Source: Nitrososphaerota archaeon (GTDB taxonomy: Archaea; Thermoproteota; Nitrososphaeria; Nitrososphaerales; Gagatemarchaeaceae). Taken from it: DNA of 64,000 nucleotides. Below the pieces are notes generated by a model, which searched no databases, was not told where the DNA came from, and worked only from the letters and a program-made list of their open reading frames with translations. Made by a program: the position numbers and the translations under genes. The DNA lies in the NCBI GenBank assembly GCA_029785825.1, contig JAFLYY010000002.1, forward strand, positions 62,001 to 126,000, in the 5' to 3' direction. Below are positions 17,234 through 26,223 of this stretch, piece by piece; within the stretch, counting starts at the first letter, position 1, and every line of letters starts with the position of its first letter.

Positions 17234-18907
17234 ATGGTATTCATGGGAACTGCAAAATTAAGACATGTGGTCTATACAAAAAACATAGGAAACAACCGCA
17301 TCAAAGAAATAGATGCAGCACTAGAACTGCAGCAGAACATACTAAGCTTTGCCAGCGGCGCCCAGGTAATAAGCGAAGCACTGTTCCTCGCTAACAAGAC
17401 CAAGGACCGGCCAGCAAAGGCGAAGCTTACTGAAATCGCAAGTCATGTCCCCTCAGACAGTGAACTTTCTGAGGCACTAAACATACAGTTGAGCCTGCAG
17501 ACGAAAGTCGGCAAAGACGCCCCTGACCCAAGCTACATAATGTTGCCAACGGTTCTGCGCCAATGCCTCTTCAATCTGTTGAGCAGCCTTCTGTCATCTG
17601 CCACACACCTCAACGTGCTTACCCAGGCTGACAAGGCGAAACTCAACGAATATCGCACGGCCCTTGAGAGTGATTTCTTCCTTGACGACCTTAAGGACCT
17701 AGGGAGTAACGGGGGAATCGTGAACCATATTCACAAGGCCCTTGTAGCTCTAAAGAAGAAGGAACTTGTAGGCGCCCTTGAGAAGCCGTCGAAAAGAATT
17801 GTCGTCGAAGCGCAGCTTCTCGAAGACAGCAGGGTAGCAGGGTTCATCAAACAATGGCAAACAATGGGTGCTGAGAAGATTCTCGACCAAACTACCGGAG
17901 TAACTACTAGTGGGGTCTTGATCACAAGTGGGAAGAAGAAAGGGCAACTGGAGTTCCAGATCCAGGTTGGCCAAGCTAGCAATCACTCGATAGTCATCGA
18001 AGACGACGCAAGCAATATCAGTCTACTCTACAACGACCACGATGACGGCCGTATTTCACTGCTCAAGGAGATTCTGCAACGAGTAGGGTTCACTGTAAGC
18101 AAATATTCGGGTTCACTTACCGCCGTGGGACCAAGCAAACCGGCGACATACGTAACACTTGCCAAAATCATACCCAACATGGTGGACCTCGACTATGTCA
18201 ATGGCTTCCAAACTGTGTCTGCCTCAGTCAAAGAGACGGCAATTCAAGGAATACTTGCAGGCTATCCTGTCACGCTTCGCAGAACGACCGGCACCGCCAA
18301 CATCAAGACATACGAAGCAGCTTATCAACAGCTTACTGGGAAGAAGGCGAAGAAAACAAAAGCTACTGCGTACTCGCCGGCACAAGAGCAGACAGAGGAG
18401 ACGCTAGGGCATGGTGGATTCTATCCTCCTGGTACTATAGTCTGGATCACAGGAGGCGAAGGCTACGCGGAGGAGACACCCCTTAATCCACAGGAAACGC
18501 TCTACTATGACAACGACTACCTCTACGTCAAAAGCCTGACTACTGGAACACAATACACAAAAACTCCATCGAAGGTAACACACCTGGTGCCGTCAGGGGC
18601 TATCGTTCCAAATGGTGTTTCCAAGTTCAAACTAAGCGACGGAAGTACAGCTTATACTAGATCCCCAAAGAAAAAGGTGAATGCAAAATCTACTGTAGTC
18701 AAAGTGGCTCCGAAGTCTGCACCGCCAGCAGGAGCTATCAAATCGATAGATGATCTTCAGGAAGGCGACAAATACATCATCCTGGGCGGAGGAAACGCAG
18801 GAACGGTAGTAACGCTGGTAAAGAAGCTAAACGACAACGCTGTACTAGTTCAACTGCCTGATGGCAAGAAGACAGGCAAGTACTATTTCAACCTAGGATA
18901 CAAGTGA
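17234..18907 (+). CDS. Probable third subunit of the PEP-synthase-like module
   Basis: Begins at the ATG abutting the previous stop. Residues about 255-310 (NHSIVIEDDASNISLLYNDH and on through LQRVGFTVSKYSGSLTAVG, ending NMVDLDYVNGF) resemble the C-terminal region found after the ATP-grasp in large PPDK-related proteins that lack a TIM barrel. The C-terminal 180 residues contain two small beta modules around a Lys/Pro-rich linker. A substrate-side role is inferred from order and similarity, not proven. Confidence 0.7.
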   Translation: MVFMGTAKLRHVVYTKNIGNNRIKEIDAALELQQNILSFASGAQVISEALFLANKTKDRPAKAKLTEIASHVPSDSELSEALNIQLSLQTKVGKDAPDPSYIMLPTVLRQCLFNLLSSLLSSATHLNVLTQADKAKLNEYRTALESDFFLDDLKDLGSNGGIVNHIHKALVALKKKELVGALEKPSKRIVVEAQLLEDSRVAGFIKQWQTMGAEKILDQTTGVTTSGVLITSGKKKGQLEFQIQVGQASNHSIVIEDDASNISLLYNDHDDGRISLLKEILQRVGFTVSKYSGSLTAVGPSKPATYVTLAKIIPNMVDLDYVNGFQTVSASVKETAIQGILAGYPVTLRRTTGTANIKTYEAAYQQLTGKKAKKTKATAYSPAQEQTEETLGHGGFYPPGTIVWITGGEGYAEETPLNPQETLYYDNDYLYVKSLTTGTQYTKTPSKVTHLVPSGAIVPNGVSKFKLSDGSTAYTRSPKKKVNAKSTVVKVAPKSAPPAGAIKSIDDLQEGDKYIILGGGNAGTVVTLVKKLNDNAVLVQLPDGKKTGKYYFNLGYK

Positions 18908-18914
18908 CAGTAAT

Positions 18915-19598
18915 ATGGATACCAATCTAGGACCGCTGGAACGCGAAGTGTTGTGGTTTCTATGTGGAATGGGCGAAGCGACTTCAGACGAAATGGAGTC
19001 GCTCGTCCGTCAACATAGGCCTTACAACATACTCATGAATGATGCCGCACAAAAACGCAATGGTGTCAGATTCGACAAGGTGCTCAAGCGCCTGGAACAG
19101 AGAAACCTTATCCAACGTGTCGAGCAACCCACACAAAGTGCCTGGTACTCTCCTACGTCTGTAGCAGACGCATCAGTGCACGAAGAGCCAAAAATGCCCA
19201 AGGAAGACATCGATAAAATTCTTGCAGATGCTCTGGCAGATCTCGAGAAAATCGCATCCAGTAAGATCAGTGACTCTGATAAGAAGCCAATCAATACAGC
19301 AATAACCATACTCAACAATTCTGAGAAAGGTTTGGGCGAAAAGGTTGAAAATGCAATGAGCGCCCTCCGCACGATCTACTTTGATGTGACGCTGGCAAAT
19401 GTGTCACTAGACGCTGATGACCTTCTGTCTAACGTCTGGAGTGCACTAGATGAGATACGGCGTGATTGCCGTAAGACCGGCACAAAACCCGAAGAACAAA
19501 GTAAAGGACCAGTAGCAACCATCGCCGCACTCCCTTTGGAAACACCAAAGGAATCTAACACGAGCACCAAACAGGTTGTGAGCAAAGGAGGTAAATGA
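18915..19598 (+). CDS. Winged-helix N-terminal protein
   Basis: Residues about 1-85 form a likely winged helix (LEREVLWFLCGMGEATSDEM to VLKRLEQRNLIQRVEQ, then AWYSP). A Pro/Lys linker and helical domain (about 95-190) follow, with a low-complexity Ser/Thr/Lys tail. A DNA-binding regulator is likely. The next gene starts one base after its stop. Confidence 0.7.
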   Translation: MDTNLGPLEREVLWFLCGMGEATSDEMESLVRQHRPYNILMNDAAQKRNGVRFDKVLKRLEQRNLIQRVEQPTQSAWYSPTSVADASVHEEPKMPKEDIDKILADALADLEKIASSKISDSDKKPINTAITILNNSEKGLGEKVENAMSALRTIYFDVTLANVSLDADDLLSNVWSALDEIRRDCRKTGTKPEEQSKGPVATIAALPLETPKESNTSTKQVVSKGGK

Positions 19599-19599
19599 C

Positions 19600-20157
19600 A
19601 TGAACAAGACAAACTACACCTACCGTCTTACTCCAGGGGGGGAAAAGGCCATCTACAACGCCGCCAACAAGGCATCAACACCAAAGGCCCTGATGCTCCA
19701 GCCGAAGTTCAAACTCGTCGGATTTGACCTCGATGATACATTAATCGGCGGAAGCACCCAGCCCAACGTAGACACCAAACTGATGGCAACTGTGCTCACT
19801 GTCCTGAAGCAAAACGGGGTCAAGACGGCCGTCTTCTCGGTTAACCCAAGGAGTACAATCTATGAGAGGCTAAAGGTATATGGCCTATTACCGCTCATTG
19901 ATTATCCATTTTTCGATGGCAAGGGCGGGAAGCTGCGGCACCTCATAGAAAGACTGGGGCTAGCCCAGAAAGATGTACTCTTTGTTGGGCAGGACACCTA
20001 TCTCGACTACCTGTTGATGCGAGAACATCTCAAGACCCTGGAAATAATCCTTCTGAAAGACGCACTCACATCAGGAAATATCCCGCAAACGGATACACAT
20101 GCGGCAGTAGTTGACAGAACCCTCGACGTGCTGCTACGACGCATGTTCGTTATGTGA
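19600..20157 (+). CDS. HAD-superfamily phosphatase (MDP-1-like)
   Basis: Motif I is FDLDDTLIGGS (about 44-54) with the DxDxT nucleophile. Motif II is the Ser in FSVNPRS, and motif III/IV corresponds to KDVLFVGQDTYLDY. The arrangement fits magnesium-dependent phosphatase-1/NIF-like HADs. It could serve as the 3'-phosphatase of an RNA repair set or as a metabolite phosphatase; substrate unknown. ATG start, preceded by GGAGG. Confidence 0.8.
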   Translation: MNKTNYTYRLTPGGEKAIYNAANKASTPKALMLQPKFKLVGFDLDDTLIGGSTQPNVDTKLMATVLTVLKQNGVKTAVFSVNPRSTIYERLKVYGLLPLIDYPFFDGKGGKLRHLIERLGLAQKDVLFVGQDTYLDYLLMREHLKTLEIILLKDALTSGNIPQTDTHAAVVDRTLDVLLRRMFVM

Positions 20158-20171
20158 GGTAGAGACACAAC

Positions 20172-20540
20172 ATGAGCGAAGTTGAATCAGAAGCGAAGAT
20201 GCTGCAGAGCTCTCTTCTTGGTCTCTTCACAGATCCAGATGGCGGTGCAAGAAAAACAGTGGCAAAAGTAGTAGAGCTAGCAACCAAGGTTGACTATTTC
20301 TGCACAGATACGTTTCTGGCAACCATGGACTCTCCTGATCTACGCCAGAGCGCAGATGCCATACAGAAGGAGCTAGACGCTGAAGTAGACGCTCTTGCCC
20401 TGCACCGGCCTCCAAAAGGAGACGTCAAACAGGCTGAAGAGTACGTAGCAAAGGTAACAAGCATCTTGAATCACGGCCTTGCGAGATATGAAGGGCTTCG
20501 CGAGCAGTCACAAACTGACGCGACGGCTGTTAAAAGCTGA
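20172..20540 (+). CDS. Hypothetical helical 122-aa protein
   Basis: ATG start 15 nt after the HAD gene. Predicted almost entirely helical and acidic (for example DAIQKELDAEVDALALHRPP). No motif recognised. The end, GCTGTTAAAAGC, also looks like a TATA element for the next gene but is coding. Confidence 0.75.
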   Translation: MSEVESEAKMLQSSLLGLFTDPDGGARKTVAKVVELATKVDYFCTDTFLATMDSPDLRQSADAIQKELDAEVDALALHRPPKGDVKQAEEYVAKVTSILNHGLARYEGLREQSQTDATAVKS

Positions 20541-20557
20541 CAAGGAGAGAATGTGAA

Positions 20558-20824
20558 ATGCCAAATGTAGGAGACATAGGAGTATCGCCACACGGACCGG
20601 GCATCTATCACGGGCAGAAGAATGGAATGTGCCCCGTGTGCCTGAAACATGGTGTGTGCAGCTGTGGTTGGTGCCACTGCAAGGGGCTCACACGAAAGAA
20701 GGCGCCTGAGGGTAATATCACGCTCAGAGAACGTGAAAAGCTGAGGCAGTTGGAGACGCAAACCCTCCGGGATAACGCGAAGAAGCTGGAACACGAAGTA
20801 GAGCAAGAGGTGCAAGAGAATTGA
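20558..20824 (+). CDS. Cys-rich zinc protein with coiled-coil tail
   Basis: An 88-residue protein with six Cys and a His in MCPVC...VCSCGWCHC (about 26-45), a likely double zinc site. The rest is a charged coiled coil ending QEVQEN. AAGGAGAG precedes the ATG; the stop overlaps the TTG of the next gene. Confidence 0.75.
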   Translation: MPNVGDIGVSPHGPGIYHGQKNGMCPVCLKHGVCSCGWCHCKGLTRKKAPEGNITLREREKLRQLETQTLRDNAKKLEHEVEQEVQEN

Positions 20825-21345
20825 ATACAGAAGAACCTGAAGTAAATCAGAAGCCTGGAATGATGATGACGAAGTACCCGGTTCCCGTATGGAAGCCTAA
20901 TGGTGACCTTGATCGGATTGAGTGGATCAAGGAGAGCGAGATAACCTCTTACAAGGTTGTTGCGCAACTCATCGGCTCTCTGAAGCGGGAGGCTGAAAGT
21001 CTAAAGCAGCAGAAGAAGAAGGATGGCAGCAAGCAGTCTGCAAAGGCTGAAATGCAGCTGACATCGGTATCATCTAACATCCCCTTCCAGATACTCCGCA
21101 ATGAACCGAAAGGCTACAAAGTGGAGATCGCAAGCGAAGGTGAGACAGGTGGGTTCGGTGAAGAAGGGTATGTCGTTGCCGTGTTCGGCTACGGCGACAC
21201 TGCCGCCTACAAGACGGCTCTCGTATCAACCCCCAATGGTGTTTGGGAGAAGAAGCTCGAGAACCTGAAGCTGATAGGCGCCCCGTTGGATGAACCGGAA
21301 GAGGAGCAAAAGGAAGAGGCATCAACGGGCGAGAGCGACAAGTAG
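20821..21345 (+). CDS. Hypothetical 174-aa protein
   Basis: TTG start in a TTGA overlap with the previous stop. Has a Lys-rich helix (LKREAESLKQQKKKDGSKQS), a beta-rich middle and a very acidic tail (EPEEEQKEEASTGESDK). Followed by a strong hairpin, so it ends a transcription unit. Confidence 0.75.
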   Translation: MNTEEPEVNQKPGMMMTKYPVPVWKPNGDLDRIEWIKESEITSYKVVAQLIGSLKREAESLKQQKKKDGSKQSAKAEMQLTSVSSNIPFQILRNEPKGYKVEIASEGETGGFGEEGYVVAVFGYGDTAAYKTALVSTPNGVWEKKLENLKLIGAPLDEPEEEQKEEASTGESDK

Positions 21346-21390
21346 CCTGGGCACCACAATTGCCCCCGAATACCATGTCTGGTGTGCGTC

Positions 21391-21428
21391 GGCTGACCAA
21401 CCCGAGTTTATCTCGAGTTGGTCTAGCC
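21391..21428 (+). terminator. Strong hairpin, probable terminator
   Basis: Arms 21395-21406 and 21412-21423 pair over 12 positions with one mismatch around a 5-nt loop TTTAT; outer GGCT/AGCC can extend it. It lies in a 150-nt non-coding gap after a stop codon. Confidence 0.6.
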
Positions 21429-21496
21429 AGGCGCTAGGAAGCAAAGAAGGCATTGAGGCAACTGGCTGAGAGAAACCTGAGAAAAGCTATGGGGGT

Positions 21497-21925
21497 ATGG
21501 CCTTGACAGCAAGAAGACACAACGCAAAATGGACGTTCGTCTATAAACCAACAGGACAGACTATCGAGGTAAGCGCAGTAAACTCCAACAGAGCCAAGAA
21601 GTGGGCAATATCCGATGCCAAGGACAAACTGAAGCTGCAAAGTTATCCAGCACCTCGTCAGCTCATTCTAGTTGGACTGCCGCATGACTGGCTTGGATTC
21701 ACAGAACCCGCCAATCTAAGCAGGAAAGAGCGTGAGAAGTATTGGAAGGACCATTACAGGTCTACTACCTACGACTTCGTTTGCGCTAAATGCGGGAATC
21801 CAGCGTCAAAGTACGGAAGCCCAGAACTGCGCTATCTTACATCTACGACATTCGTGTGCAACAACTGCGCTAATATGGCGCTCGATAAGGACCACGCCAT
21901 GGAACGCCCTACAGTGAAGCAGTAG
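21497..21925 (+). CDS. Zinc-ribbon protein
   Basis: CAKCGN near residue 95 and CNNCAN near 121 make a C4 zinc ribbon at the C-terminal end. The N-terminal part is basic and beta-rich. Start ATG lacks a clear ribosome site. Possible nucleic-acid binder. Confidence 0.75.
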   Translation: MALTARRHNAKWTFVYKPTGQTIEVSAVNSNRAKKWAISDAKDKLKLQSYPAPRQLILVGLPHDWLGFTEPANLSRKEREKYWKDHYRSTTYDFVCAKCGNPASKYGSPELRYLTSTTFVCNNCANMALDKDHAMERPTVKQ

Positions 21926-21937
21926 GCAAGCTTCCGT

Positions 21938-21957
21938 CTGGCAGGATAAGTTGCCAG
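21938..21957 (+). terminator. Short hairpin after zinc-ribbon gene
   Basis: CTGGCA at 21938-21943 pairs with TGCCAG at 21952-21957 around an 8-nt loop, 13 nt after a stop codon. A weak terminator or spacer structure. Confidence 0.35.
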
Positions 21958-21994
21958 TATGTCTGGCAGCATCGATTTCAAACGGTGAAAGTAA

Positions 21995-22561
21995 TTGAGA
22001 TATAGTGATTCTGTACTAAACGGGTATCCTGACGAGTTCTCATTCCGATACACGCCGAAAGCAATCAGAGACACAAGCACACTACAATCAAGATTCCTGA
22101 ATGTGCCTGTTAGTGATAGCAGGTATTTTGGAACGTCTGCCATGGACCACATTAGGCGAGAAGAAAAGCGCCAAAAAGCTATTGACAAAGTAAGGCTCGC
22201 CTACGGGGTGTCCATCGATAGCGACTCTTGCATGAGCTGTGGAAATACACTACCGTTACCACCAGTGTGTAACACATGCCATAGGAGGCATATGACTTCT
22301 GGGTTCGAGTTCTCTCACATCAACAGTGATGGATACAGAGACACCCGCGATATGACGGGCTGGATCCTGAAGGCTACACTGGAGGAGATCCGGGAGACAG
22401 TGTCTGTATGGTGCTCCATATGCAATCGTCAGAATTGGGTAAAGGACCAGGAAAGACGTGAGCAAGCAAGATTGCAAGAGGCTTACGAAGCTCTACGGAG
22501 AGGAAGCAACAATGCTGTAGAAGAGGAGATTGACGTAGGTACTTATCTGGAAGAGGAATAG
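21995..22561 (+). CDS. Cys-rich protein with two zinc sites
   Basis: TTG start behind GGTGAAAG. CMSCGN and CNTCHRRH (about 69-92) form one zinc site; CSICNRQNW (about 138) adds half of another. The C-terminus is an acidic coiled coil. No family recognised; the C-terminal neighbour starts 3 nt later. Confidence 0.75.
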   Translation: MRYSDSVLNGYPDEFSFRYTPKAIRDTSTLQSRFLNVPVSDSRYFGTSAMDHIRREEKRQKAIDKVRLAYGVSIDSDSCMSCGNTLPLPPVCNTCHRRHMTSGFEFSHINSDGYRDTRDMTGWILKATLEEIRETVSVWCSICNRQNWVKDQERREQARLQEAYEALRRGSNNAVEEEIDVGTYLEEE

Positions 22562-22564
22562 AAC

Positions 22565-23014
22565 ATGCAGAGTTCAAATGAAACGAAGATACGGTATGGG
22601 ACCGTAAAGACGACGAAGGAGTCAGACTTTGACGCACCTGATTCATGGCAGGTATTTGACAAGGGTGAAGTAGTTGCAAATCTGCCAGATGGTTCGGCGG
22701 AAACACTGTTCTATGAGCGGTGGACTTCCAAGACCAAGCAAGGCTTGGCCGCTTACCGAATGATCGGGACAGGCTACCGCTGCAACCAAGGACACGTCCA
22801 TCCCTTCGGTGAAGTGTACTACCTACTCAAGGAGTATACCGAGCCGGTAAATGCAGAGTGGAAGGCGAAGTCCGTGAAGCACGAGTTCGTGTCAGAAACT
22901 GACTTGAGGACTGCCATGTCTTGTGTGATGGAAGGATGGGATATGGTTCCAAAGCCCGCAAACACTGTCGAAGAGGCAGTTCCGGCTGTCTTCCAGATGG
23001 CAACAAGCGCATAG
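22565..23014 (+). CDS. Hypothetical 149-aa protein
   Basis: ATG three bases after the previous stop. Contains ERW, GYRCNQGHVHPFGEVYYLL near the middle, with Cys and two His that could bind metal. Otherwise unrecognised. A hairpin follows before topA. Confidence 0.75.
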   Translation: MQSSNETKIRYGTVKTTKESDFDAPDSWQVFDKGEVVANLPDGSAETLFYERWTSKTKQGLAAYRMIGTGYRCNQGHVHPFGEVYYLLKEYTEPVNAEWKAKSVKHEFVSETDLRTAMSCVMEGWDMVPKPANTVEEAVPAVFQMATSA

Positions 23015-23027
23015 AACGGTTGTCCGT

Positions 23028-23058
23028 GCAAGCCTGGCGCGTTTTATCCAAGGCTTGC
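23028..23058 (+). promoter_or_regulatory. Hairpin with TATA-like GTTTTAT in its loop
   Basis: GCAAGCC-TGG (23028-23037) pairs with CCAAGGCTTGC (23048-23058) with one bulge. The loop holds GTTTTAT, 25 nt before the ATG at 23067. It may both end the upstream transcript and position the topA promoter. Confidence 0.5.
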
Positions 23059-23066
23059 CATTACAT

Positions 23067-24824
23067 ATGAATGGGGAAGAAAACATGAAGCTAGTAATCG
23101 TAGAAAAAGAGAAGCTTGCCATCACGATGGCTGCGGCCCTCGGCCACTTCACTACTTCGATCGTGCGGGCGGGGAACTCATCGGTAAAGGTCTACAACGT
23201 AGACAACTACACGATTCTTTCCCTGAGCGGTCACATCACCAACTACACCACACCAGCCAGGCTTTCTAAATGGACTGATGAGAGCATAACTGACATTCTT
23301 ACCGATCCCAAGGCCCTCGTCAAGGAAGTAAAGGCACCTGCCTATGTGGCGGCGATCAGGCAACTGGCTAGTGCGGCATCAGAAATCGTGATTTCGTGTG
23401 ATGCGGACTCCGAAGGAGAGAACATCGGCCTCGAAGTAGTCGATATTCTCAGGGCCAACCATGTCTCGAAGCCAATCAGCCGGCTCTGGCTGACGACCAC
23501 AGTACCTTCCGACATCAGAGCTGCGTTCTCAAAGCTCCGGAAGTTTGATGAGAACATGGCACTTTCGGTCGAAGCAAGACGAAAACTGGACGCCGCAACC
23601 GGCTTTGCAGGGACAAGGATTCTGACCCTCAATTACAAGTCCCTCTTCGGCGACAGTGTAATAAGCTTCGGTCGAGTCCAAACAGCAACTCTGAGGATCC
23701 TGGTAGAGCGTGAGAACGCAATAAAGGGGTTCGCCAGCAAGAAGTATTGGGCAGTAGAAGCAAAAGTCCTCAACACCATCTTCCACAGCGCCGGGAAATC
23801 GTTTGAAAACAAGGTCAAAGCCCAAACACTTTACGATTCCGTGAAAGGAGCAAAGGAGTTCACATGCAAAGGCGTTGTCTCAAAGACATCCCAGATGCTA
23901 CCGCCTACTCCCATGAACACTACCGCATTATTGAAGGCCGGTTCTGGTGTCCTTCGCTATACCCCTAACGAAGTTCTCAACATTGCCGAAGCACTCTACT
24001 TGGACGCAGCCATTACGTACCCAAGAGTCGACAACCAGGCTTATTCGCCGGCTTTCGACCATACTGCCAACCTTCAGAAGCTGAAATCAAGCAACCTGAG
24101 TGCTTCGATAGATTACATTATGTCGAAGAGGACCGTTCTGGGCAAGCCCCAATTCACAAACGGGAAGGCAAACCCCGACCACGAACCGCTAACGCCGATT
24201 GCGGGGCTCACGTCCTACAAGGACGCAAGGGCAATGGCGGTATACGACTTGGTACTCAGACACTACCTTAGCATCTTCTATCCTCCAGCGAAGTTCGCTG
24301 ACATAGACATCGGCGGTCAAATCTCAGGTCAGAGTTTCGAAGCAGATGGGAGACGCCTCGCAGAAAAAGGATTCTATGAGGTGTTCTACTACCAGCCGAA
24401 GCTGAGAGCCATCGACGATTTCATCCAAGGCCAGGTATATCCTGTAGAGTGGGTGAAGCTAGTTGAGAAAACCACAGATCCTCCGTCAAGGTTCACCGAA
24501 AGCTCTCTCATAGCAGAAATGGAGAGGGCGGGCATAGGAACCAAGGCCACCAGACCTAGCATCATCGAGACGATCAAGAACAGAAACTACGTTACCCGTA
24601 GCCCTGGAGGCGTCCTCACACCATCAGACAGAGGCATGAAGCTGATTGGGCTTCTCGCCAAGGCATGGCCAGAGTATACATCAACAGAGTTCACCTCACG
24701 CATAGAAAAGGAGATGGAAAAAGTTGCACAGGGACAAGCAAAATGGACAGACGTCGTCGACAAGGAACGCAACACGTTCTTGGCGGCGGTCAACACGCTA
24801 AGGAGCGGGAAATCAAACCCATGA
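23067..24824 (+). CDS. topA: Type IA DNA topoisomerase
   Basis: N-terminal TOPRIM with LVIVEKEKLA and the acidic triad in SCDADSEGENIGLEV (about 109-123), then FGRVQTATLRILVERE and the active-site Tyr in ITYPRVDNQAYSP (about 313-325; the usual PRTD is PRVD). GIGTKATRPSIIE is the standard C-terminal core motif. It ends after the core with no zinc fingers and has no helicase, so it is a compact topo I/III, not reverse gyrase. It relaxes or decatenates DNA. ATGs at 23067 and 23085 are both possible; 23067 fits the TATA spacing. Confidence 0.93.
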   Translation: MNGEENMKLVIVEKEKLAITMAAALGHFTTSIVRAGNSSVKVYNVDNYTILSLSGHITNYTTPARLSKWTDESITDILTDPKALVKEVKAPAYVAAIRQLASAASEIVISCDADSEGENIGLEVVDILRANHVSKPISRLWLTTTVPSDIRAAFSKLRKFDENMALSVEARRKLDAATGFAGTRILTLNYKSLFGDSVISFGRVQTATLRILVERENAIKGFASKKYWAVEAKVLNTIFHSAGKSFENKVKAQTLYDSVKGAKEFTCKGVVSKTSQMLPPTPMNTTALLKAGSGVLRYTPNEVLNIAEALYLDAAITYPRVDNQAYSPAFDHTANLQKLKSSNLSASIDYIMSKRTVLGKPQFTNGKANPDHEPLTPIAGLTSYKDARAMAVYDLVLRHYLSIFYPPAKFADIDIGGQISGQSFEADGRRLAEKGFYEVFYYQPKLRAIDDFIQGQVYPVEWVKLVEKTTDPPSRFTESSLIAEMERAGIGTKATRPSIIETIKNRNYVTRSPGGVLTPSDRGMKLIGLLAKAWPEYTSTEFTSRIEKEMEKVAQGQAKWTDVVDKERNTFLAAVNTLRSGKSNP

Positions 24825-24878
24825 ACATTAACGGTTGTAGTCACGTAGTAGTATTCATGTGAAGGTGGCAGAGAAAAA

Positions 24879-25103
24879 TTGGAAGATACAAGCTTTGATG
24901 ACGCCGCTCTAAGAAATATGGCCGACGTGAAGTTGGGCTATAGGCTGTTAAGGAAATCCATGAAAGCAGTCAACAGCGCCAAACGCAAGAACGCCCAGCA
25001 TCAACATGCGCCAGAGTCAAAACAAGCCAATGGAGGAATCGCTGAAACCATCGTCAAGGACCCAGCTTCATTCCTTGAACTCATTGGAGGGGAGGCAGAA
25101 TGA
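24879..25103 (+). CDS. Small protein with DPASFLELI tag
   Basis: TTG start; 74 residues. A basic helical N-terminal half, a Gln/His-rich linker, then IVKDPASFLELIGGEAE at the end, one of the clearest copies of the shared C-terminal motif, here followed by six extra residues. Overlaps the next ATG by 4 nt. Confidence 0.75.
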   Translation: MEDTSFDDAALRNMADVKLGYRLLRKSMKAVNSAKRKNAQHQHAPESKQANGGIAETIVKDPASFLELIGGEAE

Positions 25104-25429
25104 GCAAGAAGCCCGCTCCAGCGCTCTCCTCCAAGCAACCAGACCAGCGAAACCTGGCATATGAAGGCAAGTATTTCATGATAGACAACAATGGCGAGTA
25201 CCTCATGCTCCTGACATACGGTCCTCACCAAGTCAAACAACTCATTACCGAGTTCCAAAACATTGACGAGAAGAAGCACCTCTCTGAAGAAAAGAGAGTC
25301 CAGGCATTCATAGACCGACTCTACAGAGGTGGTTTCATTGTTGTAAACCTCTCAAAAGCCCCACTAGGAGTAATAAGTAACGCAGGCAACCATCATGACA
25401 AACAACGCAGTACAGCTGCCACAACCTGA
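25100..25429 (+). CDS. Hypothetical 109-aa protein
   Basis: ATGA overlap with the previous gene. Alpha/beta with a FMIDNNGEYLMLLTYGPHQV segment and a charged helix. Its end overlaps a C2H2-type small gene in another frame. Function unknown. Confidence 0.7.
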   Translation: MSKKPAPALSSKQPDQRNLAYEGKYFMIDNNGEYLMLLTYGPHQVKQLITEFQNIDEKKHLSEEKRVQAFIDRLYRGGFIVVNLSKAPLGVISNAGNHHDKQRSTAATT

Positions 25430-25571
25430 GAACCGGGTAATCGCCTTACCACCGCCTAGGTTCAGTTGTAGTGAATGCCCATACGCAACAATGTTCGAAG
25501 GGGGCGCTACGGCTCACTCAAAAGAATCTGGGCATTTCGTCACGGAAGCGCCTTTAGCCCTTATCAAATAA
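25395..25571 (+). CDS. Small C2H2 zinc-finger protein
   Basis: A 58-residue protein with CSEC, an 11-residue spacing and HSKESGH (about 25-47), the C-x2-C...H-x5-H pattern of C2H2 fingers. It overlaps the end of the previous gene by 35 nt. It ends EAPLALIK, which only loosely resembles the tag. Probably nucleic-acid binding. Confidence 0.6.
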   Translation: MTNNAVQLPQPENRVIALPPPRFSCSECPYATMFEGGATAHSKESGHFVTEAPLALIK

Positions 25572-25606
25572 CCGGATGTCTCACGAAGAGAAACTAGGTG
25601 TTGAAA

Positions 25607-26221
25607 ATGGAGACACAGATAGCTGACAACCTATACCTTGGCGACTATAACGATGCTGAGAAGTGGCTCACAAACAAACTCGGGAGGGTGATTTGTGTGA
25701 TGACGCAAGAACCCACCCCGCGAGTACCAGAGCGAATATGGATACCAATAATGGACATTGACTGCGGGAGTCATGCCATCGACGACACAAAGTGCAGAGA
25801 CAACACGAAGTCCCTCGAGGCAGTGTCCAACACCATCTCGATGCTACTGGCATCTGGAGAACTGGTCTTGGTGCACTGCGCATTGGGAAGGGACAGGAGC
25901 CCGCTTGCCATCGCATGGTATCTTCACAGGGAGAACAAGACATCACTCGTTGATGCGTATGCAGCAGTCAAGGCGAAGCGGCCAATCATCTGCCCGCACA
26001 TGGATTGGGTCCCATCAATTGAAGTGGACGGTCGTGTGCATCTGGTAGATGACAAGAGCTGCCACGAAGGCTGGTGTGGTGGAGCGTACAACTATCCCAA
26101 ATCGTGCGGCCGCCAGGGATGTGACGGACTAGTCCACGCAGAGTTTGGTGACGAAGACTCTGACTGCAACTACTGGCTCTACACGAAGTGCGACAAGTGC
26201 GGAGAACCTGAGGCGAAGTAA
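25607..26221 (+). CDS. Dual-specificity phosphatase-like protein
   Basis: Starts METQIADNLYLGDYNDAE, the usual DSP opening, and has the P-loop VHCALGRDRSPLAIAWYL (about 88-105), matching HCxxGxxR[ST] with catalytic Cys and Arg, and an upstream Asp. A C-terminal Cys/His-rich extension (about 150-204, ending CDKCGEPEAK) may bind zinc. Such enzymes remove phosphate from protein or RNA/lipid substrates; target unknown. A TTG three codons earlier is possible. Confidence 0.85.
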   Translation: METQIADNLYLGDYNDAEKWLTNKLGRVICVMTQEPTPRVPERIWIPIMDIDCGSHAIDDTKCRDNTKSLEAVSNTISMLLASGELVLVHCALGRDRSPLAIAWYLHRENKTSLVDAYAAVKAKRPIICPHMDWVPSIEVDGRVHLVDDKSCHEGWCGGAYNYPKSCGRQGCDGLVHAEFGDEDSDCNYWLYTKCDKCGEPEAK

Positions 26222-26223
26222 CA

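Noticed and set aside
25550-25571. EAPLALIK end of the small C2H2 protein as a tag copy
   Set aside because: Only the hydrophobic pattern is loosely similar; Asp-Pro and the LLxL spacing are missing.
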